This document shows, in pieces, positions 35,802 to 43,700 of a stretch of 64,000 bases of DNA. The position numbers and the translations under genes are program-made. The stretch lies in NCBI GenBank assembly GCA_041753575.1, contig JBGSUA010000120.1:22055-86054 (forward strand), in the 5' to 3' direction. Below the pieces are notes generated by a model that was not told the origin of the DNA, made no database searches, and saw nothing but the letters and a program-made list of their open reading frames with translations. The stretch's first letter is position 1, and each line of letters starts with the position of its first letter. Source of the DNA: CG2-30-51-40 sp041753575. GTDB lineage: Bacteria > Desulfobacterota > DSM-4660 > Desulfatiglandales > Desulfatiglandaceae.

Positions 35802-35829
35802 GCCCTGTGAGTATATTACCTCACAGGGC
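35802..35829. promoter_or_regulatory. 28-bp perfect palindrome upstream of folE2
   Basis: Arms of 10 bp (GCCCTGTGAG / CTCACAGGGC) separated by 8 AT-rich bases, centred about 40 bases before the folE2 ATG. No T-run follows on either strand, so it is not a standard terminator. It could be an operator, for example for a metal-responsive repressor as FolE2 genes are often Zur-controlled, or a leader hairpin. The sequence does not match a Zur box known to me. Confidence 0.55.
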
Positions 35830-35980
35830 TTGTCAAGAAGTGTCTCAACGGCCTGCCGACTTCGTCCCAAAGCACATTGCATCTTCGATAAAGTCTGATA
35901 AGGTTTTCGCCGGAAGGCCTTCAGAGACTAAAATCTCTTGCCAAAACTGCGCGCTCTCTTTATATTAAATACGATTCGCT

Positions 35981-36058
<78 letters not shown>

Positions 36059-36114
36059 CACTCAAAAAAATATCTGCATCAGGTCAAGGGGAGATGGGTT
36101 GCTCGCGGTCTTCT

Positions 36115-36178
36115 GAGATGAACCGGCACGGGAGGCCGCCCAGGTTCTGGGGCTTATCTGCGGGGAAAGATTAACGGC
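36115..36178 (+). repeat. Imperfect direct repeat R1 (pair with 37942-38005)
   Basis: About 64 bases that align by eye with 37942-38005 in the same orientation, sharing the blocks AACCGG, GGGAG, CCGC, AGGTT, TTATCTG and GGG in order. The two copies lie on either side of rlmD, and R1 covers the last bases of that gene. They may be diverged copies of a dispersed intergenic repeat. The alignment is about two-thirds identical, so chance similarity is not excluded. Confidence 0.4.
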
Positions 36179-37565
36179 CTCTTCTTTCCAGCCTGACCAC
36201 ACACTCCACATGATGGGTGTGAGGAAACATGTCCACAGGCTGGATTTCGCATATCTCATAACCTGTTGAAAATAAGGCAAGATCACGACCAAGGGTCGCC
36301 GGGTTGCACGAGACATAAACGATTCTTTTTGGCGCAATCGCGAGGAGACTTTCTGCCACATCCCCGTGCATCCCCGCCCGGGGCGGATCTGCTATAACCA
36401 CGTCAGGCATTGCCTTTCCCTCCTTCAAAAGCTCCCTTATGTCCCCGACTATGAATCGGCAATTTTTGACCTCGTTGACCTCACAGTTGACTCTCGCATC
36501 CAGGACCGCATGCTCATTAAGTTCCATGCCTGTCACCCTGAGAGCGTCTTTAGACAGATAGATAGGTATAGTGCCGGTGCCGCTGTATAGATCCAGCAGA
36601 TCTTCCTTCCCGCTGAGAGCCGCGAATTTCGCAACGGTATCATAGAGCCTGCAGGCGGCTAGTGTATTTGTCTGGAAAAAAGAAGAAGCCGAGATCCTGA
36701 ATTTCCACTGACCTATGGTGTCTAACAGGAAGCCTTGACCCTGAAGGTTCGTTTCCTTTTCGCCCGCTGCAATCGCAGCCTTTCTGCTGTTTACGGTATG
36801 AACAAAACTCGAAATCGAGGGAAAATCATCGCAGAGCTTCTCAGCCAGGGGCGGCAGTAGTCCTCTTTTCTCATCTGATGTGATAATGTTTACGAGCCAT
36901 CTCTCCGCAAAGGTTGAATACCTGAGCGTCAAGTAGCGCCAGTAACCGCTGTGGCTTTTGAGTCCATAGACAGGCACGCCGGTATCTTGAAACAAGGCCT
37001 TTGCAGAGCGCATGATCGCGCTTCCTTCCTCAGGGAGGAGCAGGCATTCCTCAATGTCAATCACCTTGTTAAAGGTCCCGGGGACATGAAGGCCAAGGGT
37101 GAAGGTAAACTCAGCTCCTGCTTTTTCCTTTTCAGGACGGGGAATCCATCTTCTATCAGAGAAAGAGAACTCCATCTTGTTACGGTACCTGAACTCGAGA
37201 GGCGATGGGATTACAGGGTGGACAACGATCCCCTTCAGCCCCGCTATCCGCTCCACACATTCCTTGACTATCTCACGCTTGAAGGAAAGCTGTGCATCAT
37301 ATTGAATGTGCTGCCACTGGCATCCGCCGCAAGATGCAGCATGCCTGCAGGGCGGGTTTCTTCTGAAAGGAGATGGATCGAGGATTTCAAGGATTCTGGC
37401 CTCAGCATAATCCTTCTTATTCCTTGAGACAGTCACCTTGACAGTGTCACCGGCGACTGAACGCGGGACGAAAACAACCATCCCCTCGCATCTTGCGATC
37501 CCATTCCCGCCATTTGCCATTTTCTCAATTCGAAGATCCCTTATTTCTGAACGACGCAGCGCCAT
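36171..37565 (-). CDS. rlmD: 23S rRNA (uracil-5-)-methyltransferase, RlmD/RumA family
   Basis: 464 residues. An N-terminal TRAM domain (IEKMANGGNGIARCEGMVVFVP), then the 4Fe-4S cluster cysteines (CRHAASCGGCQWQH, with a fourth further on in IEECLLLP), the SAM site LLDLYSGTGTIPIYL, VIADPPRAGM and the catalytic SCNPATLGRD near 420. Makes 5-methyluridine in 23S rRNA; the exact position (747 or 1939 in E. coli numbering) or tRNA U54 cannot be told from sequence alone. AAGGAGGATTGG precedes the ATG. It stands alone on the minus strand after the tRNA-Pro gene, flanked by the R1/R2 repeat pair. Confidence 0.88.
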   Translation of the reverse strand: MALRRSEIRDLRIEKMANGGNGIARCEGMVVFVPRSVAGDTVKVTVSRNKKDYAEARILEILDPSPFRRNPPCRHAASCGGCQWQHIQYDAQLSFKREIVKECVERIAGLKGIVVHPVIPSPLEFRYRNKMEFSFSDRRWIPRPEKEKAGAEFTFTLGLHVPGTFNKVIDIEECLLLPEEGSAIMRSAKALFQDTGVPVYGLKSHSGYWRYLTLRYSTFAERWLVNIITSDEKRGLLPPLAEKLCDDFPSISSFVHTVNSRKAAIAAGEKETNLQGQGFLLDTIGQWKFRISASSFFQTNTLAACRLYDTVAKFAALSGKEDLLDLYSGTGTIPIYLSKDALRVTGMELNEHAVLDARVNCEVNEVKNCRFIVGDIRELLKEGKAMPDVVIADPPRAGMHGDVAESLLAIAPKRIVYVSCNPATLGRDLALFSTGYEICEIQPVDMFPHTHHVECVVRLERRGR

Positions 37566-37941
37566 CCAATCCTCCTTTTAAACTTTCCTTCCAAACGTTC
37601 ATGACAGCAATATTTTGTCACCCCCGAGCATGAAAATCCTCTTTCCCACAGATGAGAGAGCAGCCCTCTTTTACTGATCCCTGGCCCCTGATCTCTAATC
37701 CCTGGCTTGGTGAGGGCATTTTCACGGTAAACTGAATAGTATTGTCTCGTATCCGACCGCGGGGCAGGCCGCCTCCGGGAGCCGAAAAAGGTTCCGCAAG
37801 AAAAACTGTGACTGCTCGCATAGCTATTTATCAGGACTTGAGAAATCTTGCCAGTTGAATTCGCGATTTGCAGGATGCAGCCTGTTTCGTTGAACCTATT
37901 TCGTATCTGCTCATGCAGGAGGATATCTCTCGGGCCCTTTT

Positions 37942-38005
37942 GAGAGCAACCGGAGGGAGACCGCTTAGGTTTTTAAGGTTTATCTGAGGGAGAACTTTTT
38001 ACCGG
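37942..38005 (+). repeat. Imperfect direct repeat R2
   Basis: Partner of R1 at 36115-36178, same orientation, with the ordered blocks AACCGG, GGGAG, CCGC, AGGTT, TTATCTG and GGG. It lies in otherwise empty DNA upstream of rlmD. Confidence 0.4.
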
Positions 38006-38207
38006 ATAAAGTCTGGAACGAAGAGCCGGCTGGCATACCCTGCCGCAACAAGCACCAGGCCTTGAGAGCTGATGAACCGGCAAAAAGTGAGAACCGCAAG
38101 CGAAGAAGGTTTTAAAAGACCAACTGCGACTGGTTGATATAAAATTATTTATCAACTATAAACTTTTTTTACACATCCGAAGTTAGTTCATAGGCTTGAT
38201 TATGTTT

Positions 38208-38213
38208 TATAAT
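38208..38213 (+). promoter_or_regulatory. Candidate -10 box of the type IV pilus minor pilin operon
   Basis: A perfect TATAAT about 85 bases before the first minor pilin gene, in AT-rich DNA. At 17-base spacing the -35 position reads AGTTCA, a weak match, so an activator may be needed. No sigma-54 type -24/-12 element was found, although pilin genes sometimes have one. Confidence 0.35.
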
Positions 38214-38296
38214 GTCAAATTAATATGGAATTATTACTTGTTCAGGTATGAGAATTGCTTATGTAAACAAGTAACCGGCAAGACAGGCATTGAATC

Positions 38297-38854
38297 ATGT
38301 CAAAGGCTATGGAAGAAATGAATATTTCAAATAAGAAGGGTTTTACCCTGGTTGAGCTGGCGGTCGCCATTGCCATTATAGCTATACTTTCAGCGGTTGC
38401 TACCCCTGTAATACTGAGGTGGCTTCCCGATTACAGGCTGAGGATGGCCGCGAGGGATCTTTTCTCCAACATGCAGCTTGCCAAGATGACGGCGGTAAAG
38501 TCTAACACCAATGTGGCTGTGGTATTCAACCAGGCGGTAGGCGGAACTGTTTTTGACTATGCGGTCTTCGTGGATTCTAACAACAATGTGGAATACGATG
38601 CCGGGGAGGTGGTCATTGCCAGGGTACGCCTTGCTGACTACAGGGGCGTACAATTTGATCCCACACAGGGCGGCGGAAACGGCCTTACCTTTACCAATAA
38701 CGACGACGGCCTCCCTGCGATAGCCTTTAGGGGAAACGGTCTTACAAGAAATAACGGGGGAGGCTTCGGAGCGGGGACCGCGTTTTTCAGCAATACAAAC
38801 GCCAGGACCCTGAGCCTGGTTGTGACCGCGGCAGGCAACATAAGGATTAATTAA
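38297..38854 (+). CDS. fimT: Type IV pilus minor pilin FimT/GspH family
   Basis: 185 residues. A prepilin leader ends at KKG followed by FTLVELAVAIAIIAILSAVA, the conserved pilin helix with Glu5, so it should be cut and N-methylated by PilD. The rest fits the GspH/FimT fold (LRMAARDLFSNMQLAKMTAVKSNTNVAVVF). FimT is a minor pilin that helps start pilus assembly and in some bacteria binds DNA during uptake. First of six or seven genes in the order fimT-pilW-pilV-pilX-pilY1, as in Pseudomonas and relatives. The start could also be the second ATG at 38309. Confidence 0.88.
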   Translation: MSKAMEEMNISNKKGFTLVELAVAIAIIAILSAVATPVILRWLPDYRLRMAARDLFSNMQLAKMTAVKSNTNVAVVFNQAVGGTVFDYAVFVDSNNNVEYDAGEVVIARVRLADYRGVQFDPTQGGGNGLTFTNNDDGLPAIAFRGNGLTRNNGGGFGAGTAFFSNTNARTLSLVVTAAGNIRIN

Positions 38855-38871
38855 CTTGGCAGAGTTTCGAT

Positions 38872-39738
38872 ATGAAAGACTTTAAAAACTCAAAAGGATT
38901 CACTCTGGTTGAACTTCTGGTTTCCATGGCGATTGCAGGCCTTGTGGCCGGGGCCATGTTCGCCTCTTATCGTTCCCAGCAGGATTCCTATGTAGCCCAG
39001 CAGGAAATCTCATCCATGCAGCAAAACCTTCGGGCCGCGCTTTTTTTTATGGAGAGGGATATCCGCCTGGCCGGCTATGACCCCCGAGACAGTGGTAACT
39101 TCGGGATAACGGACGTAAGGTTGAAGAATATAAACGACGCCCTTGACGCGAATGGCAATTCATGCATCGAGATGACCGTAGATAATGCTCCGGAAGACGG
39201 GATGGTGGCATGCAATGAAAGGGTCTATTACTGCATTTTCGACAGCCCTGTGGGAGCCCCGGACGGTAATCTCGATCTTGCACGTAGAGTCGGTCAAGGG
39301 GCGCTCACTCCTAATCCTGTTCCGCTGGGCTGTCCAACAGCACCCAGGCAACTTCTTTCGCAGAACATCATAGCCATGGGTCTGGCCTACGCCTTTGACA
39401 ATAACGGAGACAAGTTTCCTGACGTGAGCGCCGGAGGAAACGTCATCTGGGCAATTGACAGCAATAATGACAACCTCCTCGATCTAAGCCTCGACACAAA
39501 CGACGACGGAAACATTGATCTTCTTGATAACCCCGCCGGCGTTCCTCTCCTTGCGCCGGTAGCCTTGAACAGAATAGTCGCCGTGAGGATATGGCTGCTG
39601 GCAAGGGGAGACCGACAGGATCAAAAGCATCTGGACAATACCACCTACGTGGTAGGTCAAAGAAGAATCACGCCAAACAACGGATTCAGACACAGGGCGT
39701 TATCCTCCATAATCAGATGCAGAAATATGCTTATCTAG
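38872..39738 (+). CDS. pilW: Type IV pilus minor pilin PilW
   Basis: 288 residues with a very short leader (MKDFKNSKG) and a pilin helix FTLVELLVSMAIAGLVAGAMF. PilW-specific traits are the SSMQQNLRAALFFMERDIRLAGYDP segment near 45 and a C-terminal arginine-rich end with GFRHRALSSIIRCRN. A calcium-like acidic repeat (DSNNDNLLDLSLDTNDDGNIDLLD) occurs in the middle and may bind metal. The start lies 17 bases after fimT. Minor pilins PilV/W/X with FimU/T and PilY1 form the tip complex that primes the pilus. Confidence 0.88.
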   Translation: MKDFKNSKGFTLVELLVSMAIAGLVAGAMFASYRSQQDSYVAQQEISSMQQNLRAALFFMERDIRLAGYDPRDSGNFGITDVRLKNINDALDANGNSCIEMTVDNAPEDGMVACNERVYYCIFDSPVGAPDGNLDLARRVGQGALTPNPVPLGCPTAPRQLLSQNIIAMGLAYAFDNNGDKFPDVSAGGNVIWAIDSNNDNLLDLSLDTNDDGNIDLLDNPAGVPLLAPVALNRIVAVRIWLLARGDRQDQKHLDNTTYVVGQRRITPNNGFRHRALSSIIRCRNMLI

Positions 39739-39767
39739 AACCTTTGCCGAGCGGAAACGGAGTTAGC

Positions 39768-40172
39768 ATGAAAAAACTATCCAAATATGAAAGCCTGACC
39801 GGGGATCGCTACGGTTTTACGCTTGTTGAGGTTATGCTGGCCATGGGAGTATTTGCCATTGGAATCCTTTCAATAGCATCCATGCAGATCGGGGCCACAA
39901 ACGCCAACTCCACTGCCTATCGCCTTACTGAGCGCACTTCTCTTGCCGAAGCAAGGCTGGAGTCGCTTCTTTCGCTCCCTTATGCCCACCCTGACCTCAC
40001 GCAGGGCAATCACGCAGATCCGGCGCCTCCTCCTGGATATGCCGTTACCTGGAATGTGGTGGATAATGCCCCGGTTGCGAACGCTAAAACGGTTTCCGTT
40101 TCATCCGCATATCAGGCAAGGGGAGGCGTCGTGAAAACCGCTACGTTAACATACGTCAAATCGAGTATTTAG
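39768..40172 (+). CDS. pilV: Type IV pilus minor pilin PilV
   Basis: 134 residues. The leader is longer than in its neighbours (MKKLSKYESLTGDRYG) and is followed by FTLVEVMLAMGVFAIGILSIASMQ, the type IV pilin helix with Glu5. The TERTSLAEARLESLLSLPY segment is typical of PilV. The frame is open upstream into pilW, but the ATG at 39768 has GGAG at good spacing and gives a proper prepilin leader. Part of the minor pilin tip complex. Confidence 0.87.
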   Translation: MKKLSKYESLTGDRYGFTLVEVMLAMGVFAIGILSIASMQIGATNANSTAYRLTERTSLAEARLESLLSLPYAHPDLTQGNHADPAPPPGYAVTWNVVDNAPVANAKTVSVSSAYQARGGVVKTATLTYVKSSI

Positions 40173-40211
40173 ATTATCATTACCATATAGAAAGCTGCAG
40201 CGGAGACAATT

Positions 40212-40691
40212 ATGGCAATGAATGCTTTTTTCAGGGATAAGGGCGGTTCGGTTTTGGTTCTCGGCATGCTAATGCTGGTGCTTTTGTCCCTTCTGGGTAT
40301 TGCGGTTGTCACTACCTCGACAATAGAGATCCAGGTGGCGGCAAATGAAAGATTTTACAAAGAAAACCTCTATGAGGCTGAGGCAGGCGCCATCGAGGCG
40401 GCACAGTCGCTTGAAAACTCAGACCTTAAGAACATTCCCCCTGCCTGGCTTCAGGGTATCGGGGGCATAAATGAAGCTAATGATATGTTCAGGGAGACAT
40501 TCTGGAGTAACACGGCAGTGCCGTCAGCGGGCCTGGCAACAGCAAGGCTAAGCGCAGCCTTTCAAGGTTATGCTCCTGGAAGTTCTCTGGATGTATCGAG
40601 TTCGCGGGTGCATCTCTACTCAGTCTATGGAAGATCCAATAGAAACAATGGCAATGCCATAGTAAGGGTTCACTATAGAAAGCCCTTTTGA
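40212..40691 (+). CDS. pilX: Type IV pilus assembly protein PilX
   Basis: 159 residues with an N-terminal hydrophobic segment after DKGGSVLVLGMLMLVLLSLLGI, the PilX_N pattern, which lacks the usual F-T-L-x-E pilin start but is inserted in the same way. It continues with TTSTIEIQVAANERFYKENLYEAEAGAIEA, the PilX helix. GCGGAG is placed 6 bases before the ATG. It lies directly upstream of pilY1, as in other species, and probably links PilY1 to the minor pilins. Confidence 0.85.
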   Translation: MAMNAFFRDKGGSVLVLGMLMLVLLSLLGIAVVTTSTIEIQVAANERFYKENLYEAEAGAIEAAQSLENSDLKNIPPAWLQGIGGINEANDMFRETFWSNTAVPSAGLATARLSAAFQGYAPGSSLDVSSSRVHLYSVYGRSNRNNGNAIVRVHYRKPF

Positions 40692-40734
40692 TGCCGGATT
40701 CACACCCTCAGGGCAAATCGAGGAGATCAATATA

Positions 40735-43700
40735 ATGAAAACCACAGCTTTTGTAGGGCTCTTTGCCGCATTGATAATGGGATTTTCTGTTTCAGGAGAC
40801 GCCTTCGCCGACGATCATGGCAACGATTGCGCCTCTGCGACCGCCGTGGGAAGCACAAGCGTGACATCTGGAAACATAGAAACAGCAGGAGATGTCGATT
40901 TCTTTAGATTGGACCTCGCGCCCAACGGCTACCTGGACCTCCAGTCAACCGGAGGCACCGATACCTTCGGAACCCTTTATGATGCCGAATGCAGCGAGAT
41001 CGCATCGGATGACGATGCAGGAGCAGGACGCAATTTCAGAATAAGGTTGGATGTAGCCGCAGGGACCTATTATGTCAGAGTCCGCCATTTTGAACCTGCC
41101 AGAACCGGCGCATACCAGCTCTCTGTAGCCTTTCAGCCCGACGACCACGGGAACGACTGCGCGACAGCTACTGCGGTTGCATGTGGAAGCACCACTGCCG
41201 GAAACATATTCAGGCCGGGAGACGTGGATTACTTCAGGGTAGATCTGACAGGCAATTCCCTTCTCAAGGTTTATTCTGAAGGCAGTACCAATACCTATGG
41301 AACCCTCCTCAACGGGGCATGTCAGACCGTCGCCTCGGACAATAACAGCGGAAGCGGCAACAATTTCCTCATTGAGCGGGATCTTTCGCCCGGAGCCTAT
41401 TATGTCGCTGTGAAACACTACAACGCCAGTTCAACCGGCACATACAGCTTCGTAACGGAATGTACAGTATTCCACAACATAAGCGCATCGGCTGAGATCG
41501 GAGGAAGCATCAGCCCAGCCGGAACAATAGTTGTAAGGGAGGGAGAGAGTCAGAGTTTTTCAATACTCCCGTTTCCTGGAAACTCCATCCAGGATGTCCT
41601 TGTTGATGGAGTTTCAGTAGGCGCTGTATCAAGTTATACCTTCACAAATATAACGGCGGATCACTCGATTCTCGTAATCTTCCTGGTTCCGCCTGGGGCC
41701 TGTCTGGACATCGCTGACTATCCCATTGATGCAAGGGTAGTTGCGGCGCCGGCCAACATAATGTTCGTGCTCGACGATTCAGGCAGCATGGACTGGGAGG
41801 TTCTTGCACCTGAGCTGGACGGCCTTTTCCAGTCTAACTCCTATGTCTTCGATGATCCCGGGGACAATGTTTACAAGAGCGGGACCTATTCGCAAATCTT
41901 AAGCGGAAGCAACAGGATGCTTTGGAAGTCCCAGTGGCACGGTTATAACCGCATGTACTACGACCCCTCAGTTACCTATGAACCGTGGCCCACAATGTCT
42001 GCCGCACACCCTGACACTCCCAGATCACACCCAAGCGCGGAAAGCCCTACCTTCAATCTGAATGGGGTATATCACACTATTGATACCGGTTTTATAGTGG
42101 ACAACCAGGATAGCGCGTTTTCCATGACCGGGGCCTGGACTTATGCAACCAGCAGCCAGGCTTATAAAGATCACTACTGGTGGACCCCGTCAGACGGCCC
42201 TTACACTGCGACATGGACACCCGATCTGCCTCCAGGAGCCTATAATATTTACGCCAGATGGGTGAGCAATGAATACAGGTCAACGGCTGTCACCTATACC
42301 GTAACACACATCTCCGGAACCACGCCGATCACGATCAGTCAGCGGACCAACGGCGGGCTTTGGAACCTGCTGGGAACATTCACCATTGATCCTGGAACCG
42401 GAGTGGTTTCTCTTTCCTTCAATCGAAGCGGCGATACGAACCGAGTCAGCGCGGACGCAATCAAATACGTCCCCGCAAGCGGCGGGACTGTCGCTATCAA
42501 CAATGCCCACTACTACGTCTGGTCAACCTCAGAGGGAAGACCATATCTTGTTGTTCTGAACGGCAACACGACATACTACGAGATAAATGACATGGACGGA
42601 GACGAACGAGTGGAAGAAGGCGAACTCATGCCGACAACCTCCCCGCCTGCCGATGTAGTCACTTCCAGGAATTACGCGGAAGAAAGACAGAACTTCGCGA
42701 ACTGGTATTCATTCTACAGGAGGCGAGAGCTTACCGCCACAGCCGCTATTTCCAGAACAATAGTGAATCTGAGGGGTGTCAGAGTAGGCATACGCAGCAT
42801 CAACGGCTATCTCATACAGCCTGTATTGAATGTCATGGTCGGAGAAACGGATGAGTCAGTGGAACTCCTCAATAAGATCTATACCCTTGGAATTGTCCTC
42901 CAGGCCGTGGGAACGCCTCTCAGGATAGGACTCAGGGAAGTGGGGAGATATTTTAACCGCAATGACAGCTACGATGGAGGAGTGGGGCCTTCTCCTATCC
43001 TAAACGCAGAAGAGGGGGGCGAGTGCCAGCAGAATTTCGCAATTGTAATGACAGACGGCTACTATAACGGCAGTGATCCCGGTTTCACCAATGTTGACGG
43101 GGATAACGGCGCTCCTTATGCGGACACCTATTCCAACACCCTTGCGGATGTAGCCATGTATTATTATGAAAATGACCTTGCGAGCGGACTCAATAATCTT
43201 GTCCCGGTGAATGAATTCGACAACGCCACGCATCAGCACATGGTAACATACAGCGTCGCCTTCGGAGTCTATGGAACGCTTAATCCTGACAACTATGACA
43301 TGGTCAACGGACCCTTTCCTGCATGGCCCAACCCAACCACTGACTTTGCCCACAAGATTGACGATCTATGGCATGCGGCGGTAAACGGAAGAGGATTGTT
43401 TCTCAGCGCATCCAATCCCACCGAACTTGTTGACTCGCTTGTGGCCATCATCCGGAATATCGAGGCCAGAATCGGCTCTGCCGCCTCCGTTTCCATAAAC
43501 GGAGACGAACTATATGAAAAAATCCGAGACGACATACTCATGTTTCAGGGAACCTACTACAGCGACGGCTGGGCCGGGGACGTAAAGGCATATCGTCTGG
43601 ACTCCCACACTGGTGTCGTGAATACATCCACCAATGTATGGTCGGCGGCGGACAGGCTGGGGCTGAAGACATGGGATAACAGAATCATAGCTACCTACAC

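Larger units (their letters stand above)
37566..38296. other. Long intergenic region between rlmD and the pilin cluster
   Basis: About 730 bases without a convincing gene. Contents seen: a short region of near-repeated words around 37674-37706 (variants of CTGATCCCTGG), the R2 repeat at 37942-38005, several scattered GC-rich inverted segments (GCCGGCT / ACCGGC), and an AT-rich end from about 38140 that should hold the pilin promoter. Short minus-strand frames (67 and 60 codons) have no ribosome site and biased composition, and were not accepted. Confidence 0.5.

Noticed and set aside
37674..37706. Short run of CTGATCCCTGG-like words, possible tandem repeat or CRISPR
   Set aside because: Only two or three irregular copies with no spacers of constant size. 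No CRISPR array was found anywhere in the window.
37618..37821. 67-codon minus-strand frame upstream of rlmD
   Set aside because: No ribosome site, unusual composition and no recognisable domain.
38156..38296. Possible sigma-54 promoter for the minor pilin operon
   Set aside because: No GG-N10-GC pair with the right surroundings could be found; a sigma-70-like TATAAT is the better candidate.
39591..39767. Upstream extension of the pilV frame
   Set aside because: Would put about 59 unrelated residues before the prepilin leader and overlaps pilW; the ATG at 39768 has a good ribosome site.
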